From NCBI GenBank assembly GCA_902796305.1, contig CADBOJ010000063.1:1-58993 (forward strand): a stretch of 58,993 bases of DNA, in the 5' to 3' direction. A program made the position numbers and the translations under genes. The notes under the pieces are model-generated. The model searched no databases, was not told the DNA's origin, and saw nothing but the letters and a program-made list of their open reading frames with translations. Source of the stretch: an uncultured bacterium. Its GTDB lineage: Bacteria > Cyanobacteriota > Vampirovibrionia > Gastranaerophilales > Gastranaerophilaceae. Of this stretch, positions 43,381-51,163 are shown piece after piece. Numbering within the stretch: position 1 is the stretch's first letter; every line of letters begins with the position of its first letter.

Positions 43381-44061
43381 ATGTGTAATAATTTTAATAA
43401 AGATAAAACAAGGGTTATCCTTGTAGATGACCATAAATTATTCAGATGCGGAATAAAATCAATGTTTGATAATTCAGACAGCATATGCGTGGTAGCGGAA
43501 GCCGAGTGCGGAAAAGACGGGATAAATAAAATAATTGCTCAAAATCCTGATGTAGTTCTTCTGGATTTAGAACTGGGAGATATAAACGGACTGGAATTAA
43601 TAGAAAAAGTAAGCGAAAAATGTCCAAACGTAAAATTTATAATTTTAACGTCGCACATTAACGAACATGTCGTAGCAAAAGCAATGAAAATGGGAATTTA
43701 CGCATATATTTTAAAAGATATAAATTCTGAAATGCTGGATATGATAGTAAAATCCGTTTCAAGAGGTGCAATGTGGATAGATAATAAAGCAGTTCAAATT
43801 TTGCGTGAAATGAACACAAATATTGTTCCGGTCGTACAAACATCAAGGCAAAATTTTCGTTCAAAACATGCAAATCTGACAGCAAGGGAATATGAAGTTT
43901 TAAAGCTTGTTGTAGACGGTAAATCCAACCAACAAATTGCGAACGAACTCCATATATCGGAGCATACCTCAAAAGCACATGTATGCAATATTATTCAGAA
44001 GCTTGTCGTAGACGATAGAACTCAAGCTGCGGTTAAAGCAATCCGTGAAGGTATTGTATGA
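43381..44061 (+). CDS. NarL/FixJ-type response regulator
   Basis: A 226-residue two-component regulator. The receiver domain (about 11-125) has the acidic pair in ILVDDHKLF, the phospho-acceptor Asp62 in VVLLDLELG, and the lysine in AYILKD near 117. The C-terminal LuxR-type helix-turn-helix (about 160-220) shows LTAREYEVLKLVVDGKSNQQ and IANELHISEHTSKAHV. An optimal AGGAGGAAAC ribosome site precedes the ATG. There is no histidine kinase in the window, so it is an orphan here. Its targets are unknown. Confidence 0.93.
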   Translation: MCNNFNKDKTRVILVDDHKLFRCGIKSMFDNSDSICVVAEAECGKDGINKIIAQNPDVVLLDLELGDINGLELIEKVSEKCPNVKFIILTSHINEHVVAKAMKMGIYAYILKDINSEMLDMIVKSVSRGAMWIDNKAVQILREMNTNIVPVVQTSRQNFRSKHANLTAREYEVLKLVVDGKSNQQIANELHISEHTSKAHVCNIIQKLVVDDRTQAAVKAIREGIV

Positions 44062-44131
44062 TTTATTATCAATACCTATCGTTACGATTTAATATATAAG
44101 AAATTCTTTTTTGTTTTACATCAAATCGGAC

Positions 44132-45031
44132 TTAAAATATTTCTCTGCCGTTTTGTGCATTAATTGAGAACTCTTCCGAATCTACAAAACCGTAATAATG
44201 ATCAAATTGACCATCTCTGCGGATATCAGCCTGATGAAGAATATCGGGACTGGAATCCGGTGTTGACATACTTGTAGAATGCGTTAAAGTACCGTGAACA
44301 TCATAACTGTTTGTTAAAGACGTTATAAAATGATTTTGTAAGTCATAAAACATTACATTTTTTTCCAAAAAATTACCGTAATCTTTATTGGTTTCCCGAT
44401 ATATACTCAACATATTTCCGTCCCTTGAATAGTCATCACGAATGAAAACACTGGGCATTCCATCTTCATATTTGATGTTCGTCGTGTAGTATGAACCGTC
44501 CTCTGCATAAAAATTTCGTTCAGCGTATACATCAAGAACTCCATCATTATTTGCATCGGAATAATAAGATGTCGAACACATATCATGGACTTCTGCCATA
44601 AATTGGTCGGTTCTTGGAGAATAGCTTTGATTGTTAGCTATAGCATTATTTAAATCCTGTTTATCCTGTTCGGATAAAATTTGGTTTTTAGTGTAAAAAA
44701 CATTATCAATCTGCTCATGCTGGGTTATAAAGTCTATCGACCCGTCACCGTCATAATCTATATAATCCGTTGAAGTAAATAAATCATTGTCTGCAATGGT
44801 AAATATAGAACCGTTATCATATTGAGAAAGACTTGTTGTTTTATTTCCGTCAACAGAGCTGAAATATTCCTTTGGGCTTCCGTCAGCATTTAAAAAAGGG
44901 TTTTCGGTTAAATTAACATCCGACATAGTGCTTTCATTATGTAATTTAGAATAATTCTCCTGGTTGGTATCTTCTTCTATTTCAACCGGAATGTTTGTAT
45001 TTTTAAAATTAAAATCTACACTGTTAAACAT
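44132..45031 (-). CDS. unknown protein with calcium-loop repeats
   Basis: A 299-residue protein with at least two canonical EF-hand-like or dockerin-like loops: DYDGDGSID near residue 93 and DANNDGVLD near 160 (DxDGDGxxD and DxNxDGxxD). Related, weaker segments flank them, giving repeated Asp/Tyr-rich beta-type units. No signal peptide is visible. AAGGATA lies before the ATG. It is similar in style to the 210-residue protein at 56271 (DSNGDGQYE). Calcium binding is inferred from the loops; the function is unknown. Confidence 0.65.
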   Translation of the reverse strand: MFNSVDFNFKNTNIPVEIEEDTNQENYSKLHNESTMSDVNLTENPFLNADGSPKEYFSSVDGNKTTSLSQYDNGSIFTIADNDLFTSTDYIDYDGDGSIDFITQHEQIDNVFYTKNQILSEQDKQDLNNAIANNQSYSPRTDQFMAEVHDMCSTSYYSDANNDGVLDVYAERNFYAEDGSYYTTNIKYEDGMPSVFIRDDYSRDGNMLSIYRETNKDYGNFLEKNVMFYDLQNHFITSLTNSYDVHGTLTHSTSMSTPDSSPDILHQADIRRDGQFDHYYGFVDSEEFSINAQNGREIF

Positions 45032-45183
45032 AAATATCCTTTCAATTAAATCAAAATAAATAAGTTATATATATAAAGTATATTTATCTTAAATAATTGA
45101 TAGTTTATTAAGAAAAATTAATTTAATTCAATCATTTAAACTATGACAGAAAAAAAATAAAATAATAGAATGAATATAAAAGA

Positions 45184-45203
45184 AAAGCCCAAAAATGGGC
45201 TTT
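45184..45203 (-). terminator. hairpin terminator-like, minus strand
   Basis: AAAGCCC/GGGCTTT around a 6-base loop. Read on the minus strand the stem is followed by TTTCTTTTAT, as a terminator would be. No known minus-strand gene enters from the right, which hints at an unannotated transcript from 45204-45600. Confidence 0.45.
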
Positions 45204-45346
45204 AAGATTTACTAACGATACAAGTTTTTTTTACACCAACACCGAATTATTTATCAGTTGTATGATTTATGTGACAAAAAATATACTATTATAAATATTT
45301 TTCTATTGCAATATTATTGTTACATAAATTAATATCTAAAAAATGA

Positions 45347-45374
45347 AAGGAAGTACTTTTGAAGGTACTTCCTT
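45347..45374. repeat. perfect inverted repeat
   Basis: Ten-bp arms AAGGAAGTAC and GTACTTCCTT around an 8-base loop, with no T-run on either side. It could be an RNA structure or a protein-binding dyad. Confidence 0.55.
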
Positions 45375-45606
45375 GACTATAATTGAAAGAGATATGAAAT
45401 TATTATTTAATGTCTAAAATATACGATTAGATGCACAGCAATTTATACAAAAAGTATCTCACCGATTAAATTTTCCATACCAATATATAAATCCTCGTAA
45501 CATCCTATTGATATTTATATAAAGTAATTTTTTAAAATAAAATTGATATTATGTAAACAAATATTAAATTAATTTTTTTAATGATTTTTTGTAGTATTTT
45601 TAATAT

Positions 45607-46575
45607 GTGAAATTTAAACAAATACCGGATAATTACTTAATAACTTTTTTAGACAGATTGACAAGATTTGAACCTGCTTCATCCAGATACAAAAGATTGT
45701 TTAATGACATTCTTTCCAAATTTTACCTTGAAACAGACATTAAAAAGTTAAATGACGAAGACAAAATAAATATTGCAGTTACTATAATAAACAGCTCATT
45801 TAAGCAGAGTGAAAATGATGATTATTTAAACAGGCTTTTTTTATACCTTGAGGATTTTTATTTTAAACATGATGATACATCTTATCAATACCTATCGAAA
45901 CGACTTAATATTTACAATGTTATTTCCACTTTAGATACAAAACACATTTTGCAAAAAAATATTAAATGGCTAAAAAACATTTCGACAACTCTTCCCGACT
46001 TATTAGCTTTACAGGACAAAAATTCAATTTTATATCCGGTCAAAAAAATAATCCTATGCGAAGGACAGACCGAATTTATATTGCTTGGAACAATATTTAA
46101 AATGTTCAATGTAGATTTTGAAAAACAAGGCATATATATACTCCCTGCGGGCGGAAAAAATCAGGTTGCAAGAAAATACTATAAGATGTCGGATATATAT
46201 AAAATCCCCTTTTTTATACTGCTTGATAATGACGCAAATCAAATCAAAGGGGCTATTTTACCCAAACTGCGCCCTCAGGACAAGTTATATCTGATTAAAA
46301 GCGGGGAGTTTGAAGATTTAATACCCTCAACAATCATTAAATCAACTCTAAATTTTGTTCATAAAAATGACTACAATTGCACACCTGAAGACTTTTCGGG
46401 GAATTTTTCAATGGTTAAGAATATAGAAAACATATACAGAAAATATGGTTTTGGAGAGTTCAAAAAAGCAAATTTTGCGGAATATTTAAACAATTACATA
46501 AATAACAACTGCGCTAAATCAGATTTTAAATCATCGGAAATAGTTGATATTGTTAATGCTTTTAAAACTATATAA
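45607..46575 (+). CDS. stand-alone TOPRIM protein, OLD-like
   Basis: A 322-residue protein. Residues 1-140 are helical with no P-loop. Residues about 145-245 carry a TOPRIM domain of the type seen in OLD-family nucleases: KKIILCEGQTEFILL (acidic residue in CEG, 151-153), LPAGGKNQVARKYY near 180, FFILLDNDAN (the DxD pair 207-209), and KSGEFEDLIP near 231. TOPRIM domains use Mg2+ to cut or join nucleic acid backbones. OLD proteins normally have an N-terminal ABC ATPase, which is lacking here. It starts at GTG; no ribosome site is seen. Its role may be defence or repair, but this is not shown. Confidence 0.72.
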   Translation: MKFKQIPDNYLITFLDRLTRFEPASSRYKRLFNDILSKFYLETDIKKLNDEDKINIAVTIINSSFKQSENDDYLNRLFLYLEDFYFKHDDTSYQYLSKRLNIYNVISTLDTKHILQKNIKWLKNISTTLPDLLALQDKNSILYPVKKIILCEGQTEFILLGTIFKMFNVDFEKQGIYILPAGGKNQVARKYYKMSDIYKIPFFILLDNDANQIKGAILPKLRPQDKLYLIKSGEFEDLIPSTIIKSTLNFVHKNDYNCTPEDFSGNFSMVKNIENIYRKYGFGEFKKANFAEYLNNYINNNCAKSDFKSSEIVDIVNAFKTI

Positions 46576-46586
46576 TTTACTTTTTC

Positions 46587-46615
46587 TTTACAACTTTTAA
46601 AAATCAATATAAAAT
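46587..46615 (+). promoter_or_regulatory. promoter of SDR-like gene (leaderless)
   Basis: TTTACA (46587-46592), 17 bp, TAAAAT (46610-46615), then 6 bp to the ATG at 46622. A textbook spacing with no ribosome site. Confidence 0.55.
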
Positions 46616-46621
46616 CAGATT

Positions 46622-47506
46622 ATGAAAAAAGTCCTTATAACAAATGCATCAGGATGTATCGGCATTAATCTTGCAAATTTGCTTTTGGAGGATGATAACA
46701 CGTCAATTTTGGGTTATGACGATAAGTTAAGCCAAAACACTTCATCCATATACACACTTCTTAAAAACGAAAGGTATAACTTTACCGAATACGATTTAAC
46801 AAAAGAAATACAGGAATACTCGGATGAAATATACTATCTTACGCCCTGTATCAACAGCCGGCTGTACTTAGATAATAAATACGATTATATTTTAAAGCAA
46901 TTCAAAATGTTAAACAGCATACTTAATTATGCATCATTATGCGGAGCAAAAATTATATTTGCAAATAATTTTCTCAATTATAATTCCTTAAATTCCGAAT
47001 TTTTCCCTTTATACAGTGCCATATCAACAATGCAAAATATGATTAAGGTGTTTTCAGACAAAAATCACCTTGATTTTAAAGTTGCACAAATTTCAAACTT
47101 TTACGGTATTAATTCTTATCCCGATAAGGATAATTTTGTCGGTGATTTTATTTTTAAGTCATTTAACAATGAAAGCATTGATATAGGAAAAAACGAATCA
47201 GTTTACATTACTTTTGCCAGAGATATCGCAAAAGGACTTAAGGTAATAATGGAGTCATACAGCGAAAGTAATATTTATGATATTTCTAACCCAAATCCAT
47301 GTTTAAAATCAGATATAGCAAAGCTTATAGCAAATTTCACAAAATCAAAATCAGCAATAACATGTGAAGATGAAACGCCTGAAATGCCAAGTTATAACCC
47401 CGATGTATCAAAATTAAACAATGAGCTTAATTTCAGATGCGCAACTTCCATTTTGGATGGTGTATCAAAAACAATTGATTTCTACAAAATGATGTATTTT
47501 TCATGA
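46622..47506 (+). CDS. degenerate extended-SDR (NAD-dependent epimerase-like) protein
   Basis: A 294-residue protein with the layout of nucleotide-sugar epimerases/decarboxylases: an NAD-fold start ITNASGCIGINLANLL at residue 6, a YYLTPCIN segment where active enzymes have YHLA, KIIFANNFLNY where they have a strand ending in SS, and VAQISNFYGIN near 154 (the family R-x-x-N-x-Y-G). The catalytic YxxxK is altered: Tyr131 is kept in LYSAIS, but the lysine position (135) is serine. The glycine motif is also changed. It may be an inactive or repurposed SDR. It is followed by a terminator. Confidence 0.72.
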   Translation: MKKVLITNASGCIGINLANLLLEDDNTSILGYDDKLSQNTSSIYTLLKNERYNFTEYDLTKEIQEYSDEIYYLTPCINSRLYLDNKYDYILKQFKMLNSILNYASLCGAKIIFANNFLNYNSLNSEFFPLYSAISTMQNMIKVFSDKNHLDFKVAQISNFYGINSYPDKDNFVGDFIFKSFNNESIDIGKNESVYITFARDIAKGLKVIMESYSESNIYDISNPNPCLKSDIAKLIANFTKSKSAITCEDETPEMPSYNPDVSKLNNELNFRCATSILDGVSKTIDFYKMMYFS

Positions 47507-47510
47507 AAAA

Positions 47511-47540
47511 AAGCCCCCAAAAAGGGAGCCTTATATTTTT
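47511..47540 (+). terminator. terminator of SDR-like gene
   Basis: AAGCCCCC (47511-47518) and GGGAGCCTT (47524-47532) form an imperfect GC stem followed by TTATATTTTT. Confidence 0.6.
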
Positions 47541-47795
47541 ATTGGGAAAAGGTGGAAAGGTTAGGAAAAATGTAGGGAATAAGATAAAACCCGCAACTTG
47601 TATGCAAGCTTAATCTAAATATATAATTCCACTTTTTTTACAACTAATAACCATAATTATTTAATTTTACAAAACTTAATATTACTTTATACACTTATTG
47701 CTATACTTGTATTTTAGAATTAATATACGTCATATTCCCAGCAATAGTCATAAATACACTTAATAAATTCGTAAAAATACTTACTGCATCAGGGG

Positions 47796-47824
47796 TTGAG
47801 GCATATTTACTTTTGTGCTATAAT
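47796..47824 (+). promoter_or_regulatory. promoter of phosphodiester glycosidase gene
   Basis: TTGAGG (47796-47801), 17 bp, TATAAT (47819-47824), with the -10 preceded by TGC (extended -10). A leader of about 30 bases with AGAGGTG precedes the ATG, so this gene is not leaderless. Confidence 0.65.
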
Positions 47825-47861
47825 ATTAGTAGAGCATACTACGAGCATTTAGAGGTGCAAT

Positions 47862-49163
47862 ATGATAAATTCCCCTCAAAAAGACTATTATATTGACAGT
47901 TACGGCATAAACCTGGTTAATTACGCTATTAAAAATAAGAACAGGAACAAAAACATTGATGCCGTGATAATAACTGTTATACTAACAATGCTTACGGCGT
48001 GCTTTATAATTTCAAAACCGATATTTGCAAACAGCGACGTAGATATAATTAAACAATCGGATACAGGAAAAGAAATATATCTTGAAAAGAACTTTAAAGA
48101 GAATATAAAAAATAAATATGCAGGCTCCTATATAAATTTTCCGACAACCGGAGTAGCACATATAAAAAAAATAAAATATATCAATTCCAAACCAATTAAA
48201 ATTAATATTGTCGAATTAAATACTAACGCAAATCCAAATCTAAAAATTAAGCCACAAATCGCATCATATAAGTTAAATGCAAAAACAACAGTAAGAAAAA
48301 TAGCACAAAAAGAAAATTCGCTAGTAGCCATCAACGGAAGTTTTTTTAAACCGCAAACCGGAGTTCCCCTCGGGGCGTTAATGATAAACAAAGAGGTTAT
48401 GACAGGTCCGATATATAACAGAGTCGGAATTGCAATTTTTGAGGAAAACGACAGAACATATTTTAAAATGTTAAATGTTGACTTTGATATTTCGGCAATA
48501 ACACCGAATTTTAAGGTTAAAGTCGATAATATAAATCAACCGAGAATGCTATCCACACATTTATTAATGTATAATTCGCTCTGGGGAAAAATCTCCCCTC
48601 CGCCTCCTCAAAATGGATATAATATGCTTATTAGAAATAATAAACCCGAAAAAATATCAGCAAATCCTATTGAAATATCTAACGGTGATACGGTATTACA
48701 GGGAAGTAAAGAGATAATATCAAAACTCGGAAAAGAAAATTATATTAATATTGATATTAAATTGCAGGACGAAATTAAAAACGCAAAACATATCATAGGT
48801 GCCGGACCTTATCTGGTGAAAAATTCGCAGATTTATGTTGATTATAAAGAACAAAAACTTCAAGCTATCTCGGGCAAAAATCCCAGAAGTGCAGTAGGTT
48901 TTAAAAATGACGGTACATTTATTATAGTAACAATAGACGGAAGAGAAAAACAATCTGTCGGAATGACATTATTTGAACTTGCAAAGTTTATGAAAAGTAT
49001 AGGATGTGAATATGCAATGAACTTTGACGGAGGTTCATCAAGTGCAATGTATATAAAGGGCGCAATCGTAAATGATGCGGTTAATAAGGAAGGTATAGCA
49101 GTTTCAAATGCGCTTGTAATAAACGAGATTGATAATAATTTAAAAATATCAAGTTTAAATTAA
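47862..49163 (+). CDS. phosphodiester glycosidase domain (NAGPA-like) exoprotein
   Basis: A 433-residue protein with a membrane anchor or uncleaved signal near residues 33-52 (AVIITVILTMLTACFIISKP), then an exported domain. The NAGPA domain shows LVAINGSFF near 155, GAGPYLV near 311, NPRSAVGF near 338, and the highly conserved YAMNFDGGSSSAM near 383. Homologues are frequent in Cyanobacteria and Firmicutes, some linked to exopolysaccharide. It probably cleaves phosphodiester-linked sugars at the cell surface; the substrate is unknown. The end overlaps the converging nnrD by 4 bp. Confidence 0.88.
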   Translation: MINSPQKDYYIDSYGINLVNYAIKNKNRNKNIDAVIITVILTMLTACFIISKPIFANSDVDIIKQSDTGKEIYLEKNFKENIKNKYAGSYINFPTTGVAHIKKIKYINSKPIKINIVELNTNANPNLKIKPQIASYKLNAKTTVRKIAQKENSLVAINGSFFKPQTGVPLGALMINKEVMTGPIYNRVGIAIFEENDRTYFKMLNVDFDISAITPNFKVKVDNINQPRMLSTHLLMYNSLWGKISPPPPQNGYNMLIRNNKPEKISANPIEISNGDTVLQGSKEIISKLGKENYINIDIKLQDEIKNAKHIIGAGPYLVKNSQIYVDYKEQKLQAISGKNPRSAVGFKNDGTFIIVTIDGREKQSVGMTLFELAKFMKSIGCEYAMNFDGGSSSAMYIKGAIVNDAVNKEGIAVSNALVINEIDNNLKISSLN

Positions 49164-50053
49164 ACGCTTAGTAATGATTTTATTGCTATCGGAATATATC
49201 TTACAAGAGTAGATGCAAGAACTCCATACTCAGAGAATGTTTTTGATGCAATTTCGGCAGCTAACCCGTGAAGATATACAGCACAGCATGCTGCACTTTC
49301 AAGATTTAATCCTTGCGCACAAAAACCCGCTATCATCCCGGTTAAAACATCTCCGCTTCCGGCTTTAGCAAGAGCCGAATTTCCCGTATGGTTGATGAAT
49401 ATTTTTCCGCTAGGAGAAGAAATGACAGTTTCAAAACCCTTCAATAAAACCATGCAGTCAAATTCTCTGCTTGCTTCCCATGCCCATTTTGCTCTGTTTT
49501 GCTGAATTTCTTTAACATCAACCCCCATTAATCTGCTAAGCTCCATAGGGTGCGGTGTAATAATTGAATTCAAAGGAAAATTAAATACTTTAGCACTGCT
49601 TATAATATTAATTGCATCGGCATCAATAATAATCGGAGTATAAGCTTTTTGATTACGTTTTAAGAAGCTGAGCAAAAACTCATTAACTCCGCCTATTTGA
49701 TTAATACCGCATCCTACGGATACAACATCATAATTTGCAATAGCCTGAATTATTTTAATGGCATCTTTCGGGATTGTTCCGTATTGTGATTGTCCTAAAT
49801 CAAGAAATGTTATGTCGGGTGTACTTGCAGCAACCGACGATATAACATCGGAACATGTTGCAAGCATACAATATCCGGCACCGCACATTAAAGATGAAAT
49901 TGAACTTAAATACGCAGCACCCTGATACTGGCATGAGCCAGAAATATTTAAAACTCTGCCGTAAGTACCCTTGTGAGAATTTTGAACTCTTTTCGGGAAC
50001 ATTTTTAGTACAATATCTTTTCCCAATACTTGTATATCTGTTTGTTGTGTCAT
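49160..50053 (-). CDS. nnrD: ADP-dependent NAD(P)H-hydrate dehydratase
   Basis: Repairs hydrated NAD(P)H; ribokinase fold of the YjeF C-terminal type. In the 297-residue protein, the IITPHPMELSRLMG signature is near 165, LLKGFETVI near 205, and NHTGNSALAKAGSGDVLTG (given in part) near 223 with the catalytic Asp. The frame is open to 50068, but GAGGA and the end of trmL favour the ATG at 50053. The usual N-terminal epimerase half (nnrE) is missing, so this is a stand-alone dehydratase. Last gene of the LPS run. Confidence 0.91.
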   Translation of the reverse strand: MTQQTDIQVLGKDIVLKMFPKRVQNSHKGTYGRVLNISGSCQYQGAAYLSSISSLMCGAGYCMLATCSDVISSVAASTPDITFLDLGQSQYGTIPKDAIKIIQAIANYDVVSVGCGINQIGGVNEFLLSFLKRNQKAYTPIIIDADAINIISSAKVFNFPLNSIITPHPMELSRLMGVDVKEIQQNRAKWAWEASREFDCMVLLKGFETVISSPSGKIFINHTGNSALAKAGSGDVLTGMIAGFCAQGLNLESAACCAVYLHGLAAEIASKTFSEYGVLASTLVRYIPIAIKSLLSV

Positions 50054-50054
50054 T

Positions 50055-50537
50055 TTATATTTCCTCATTTATGCAGCCAAATTGCCTGACTGCTTCATAA
50101 GAAGCTATAGCAACCGAATTAGAAAGGTTTAAGCTTCTTGTTATTTCTTTCATAGGTATAGTTAAGCAATTTGCAGAATACTTGTTTAAAATACCTTCGG
50201 GAATCCCTCTTGTTTCAGGGCCGAACATTAAAAAATCACCTCTTTGAAATTTGTTATCGGTGTACAAACGGTCTGTTTTTGTTGTGAAAAAGTAGAAATT
50301 AGAATCCTTAAACTTTTCCAGTAATTCATCGAATGTCTGCACATGTTCTATATCAAGCTTGTCCCAGTAATCTAAACCCGCCCGCTTCAAATTTTTATCC
50401 GATAAATTAAATCCTAATCTTCCGACAAGATAAAGTTTAGCGCCGATACAAGCGCATAGTCTTGCTATATTGCCTGTGTTTTGAGGAATTTCAGGTTCAA
50501 ATAAAACAATATTCAAATAGTTTGATTTATCGGACAT
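50055..50537 (-). CDS. trmL: tRNA (cytidine/uridine-34-2'-O)-methyltransferase
   Basis: SPOUT-class methyltransferase that modifies the wobble ribose of leucine tRNAs. The protein has 160 residues with LFEPEIPQNTGNIARLCAC near 13, LMFGPETRGIP near 94, and IPMKEITRSLNLSNSVAIAS (given in part) near 124, the trefoil-knot region. GAGGATAA precedes the start, within the end of pgsA. It lies between pgsA and nnrD in one transcript; the link to lipid genes looks positional only. Confidence 0.93.
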   Translation of the reverse strand: MSDKSNYLNIVLFEPEIPQNTGNIARLCACIGAKLYLVGRLGFNLSDKNLKRAGLDYWDKLDIEHVQTFDELLEKFKDSNFYFFTTKTDRLYTDNKFQRGDFLMFGPETRGIPEGILNKYSANCLTIPMKEITRSLNLSNSVAIASYEAVRQFGCINEEI

Positions 50538-50539
50538 TA

Positions 50540-51163
50540 TTATTTATTATCCTCAACAAAAAATCTCTTCGATTCAATTACAACGGGAACACCTCTTAAT
50601 ACACAAAATACTACCGAAATTACCGTGCATATAATACCCGTTTGAAGTACAATATTTTGACCCTCAAATGCAACGGGAAAATGCCCGAGTATTAAAAGGA
50701 AAAATGCAAACGCTTTACAAACAGCATAGGTAAATCTGCAAAAATTTGAAGCTACGATAAATTTAGCAATTTTTCCCTGCATCATGGTATTTTTACCAAA
50801 TGCGGTAAATCCTCTTTCAAATGCCAGCGTTCTTAATGAATCGGTCACAATTCCTCTTGTTAAAACTATTATCGGCACACAGACGTTTATCCAACCTAAT
50901 GTGCTAAATGTTATCCAGAATACATTTTCAACAATTCTATCACCCATAATATCAAACAGTGCGCCAAATTTAGATACTACACTAAACTTTCTTGCAACAT
51001 ATCCGTCTAACCCGTCAAACCACATCAATATAGCGGTTATAACAAGTGCTATTGCATATGAGTATTGACATTCCGTACAATATAAAAGTCCTACAACAAG
51101 AAATACAAGAAATATTCTTGATAAGGTTACTATGTTGGCTAAATTTTTCTTAATATTGTTCAT
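50540..51163 (-). CDS. pgsA: CDP-alcohol phosphatidyltransferase, PgsA-like
   Basis: A 207-residue membrane enzyme with the complete motif D-x2-DG-x2-AR-x8-G-x3-D-x3-D (DGLDGYVARKFS, then GALFDIMGDR, about residues 50-76). It probably makes phosphatidylglycerol phosphate from CDP-diacylglycerol and glycerol 3-phosphate; other head groups are possible. Four to five hydrophobic helices. GAGGTA lies before the ATG, and the start overlaps the lpxB end by 14 bp, tying phospholipid and lipid A synthesis into one operon. Confidence 0.88.
   Translation of the reverse strand: MNNIKKNLANIVTLSRIFLVFLVVGLLYCTECQYSYAIALVITAILMWFDGLDGYVARKFSVVSKFGALFDIMGDRIVENVFWITFSTLGWINVCVPIIVLTRGIVTDSLRTLAFERGFTAFGKNTMMQGKIAKFIVASNFCRFTYAVCKAFAFFLLILGHFPVAFEGQNIVLQTGIICTVISVVFCVLRGVPVVIESKRFFVEDNK

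Larger units (their letters stand above)
45032..45606. other. 575-bp intergenic region with two hairpins
   Basis: This is the longest non-coding stretch in the window. It holds a 7-bp GC hairpin AAAGCCC (45184-45190)/GGGCTTT (45197-45203), whose minus-strand copy is followed by a T-rich tract, and a perfect 10-bp hairpin AAGGAAGTAC (45347-45356)/GTACTTCCTT (45365-45374). A small RNA between them is possible, but no clear promoter is seen. The rest is AT-rich with no gene recognised. Confidence 0.45.
47507..47861 (+). other. intergenic region between SDR-like gene and exoprotein gene
   Basis: 355 bp: a terminator (47511-47540), a purine-rich stretch (47543-47580), AT-rich sequence, and the promoter of the next gene (47796-47824). 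No gene recognised. Confidence 0.5.

Noticed and set aside
45343..45417. 24-codon reading frame across the perfect hairpin
   Set aside because: It has no ribosome site or promoter, and its coding appearance comes from the inverted repeat; too short to support.
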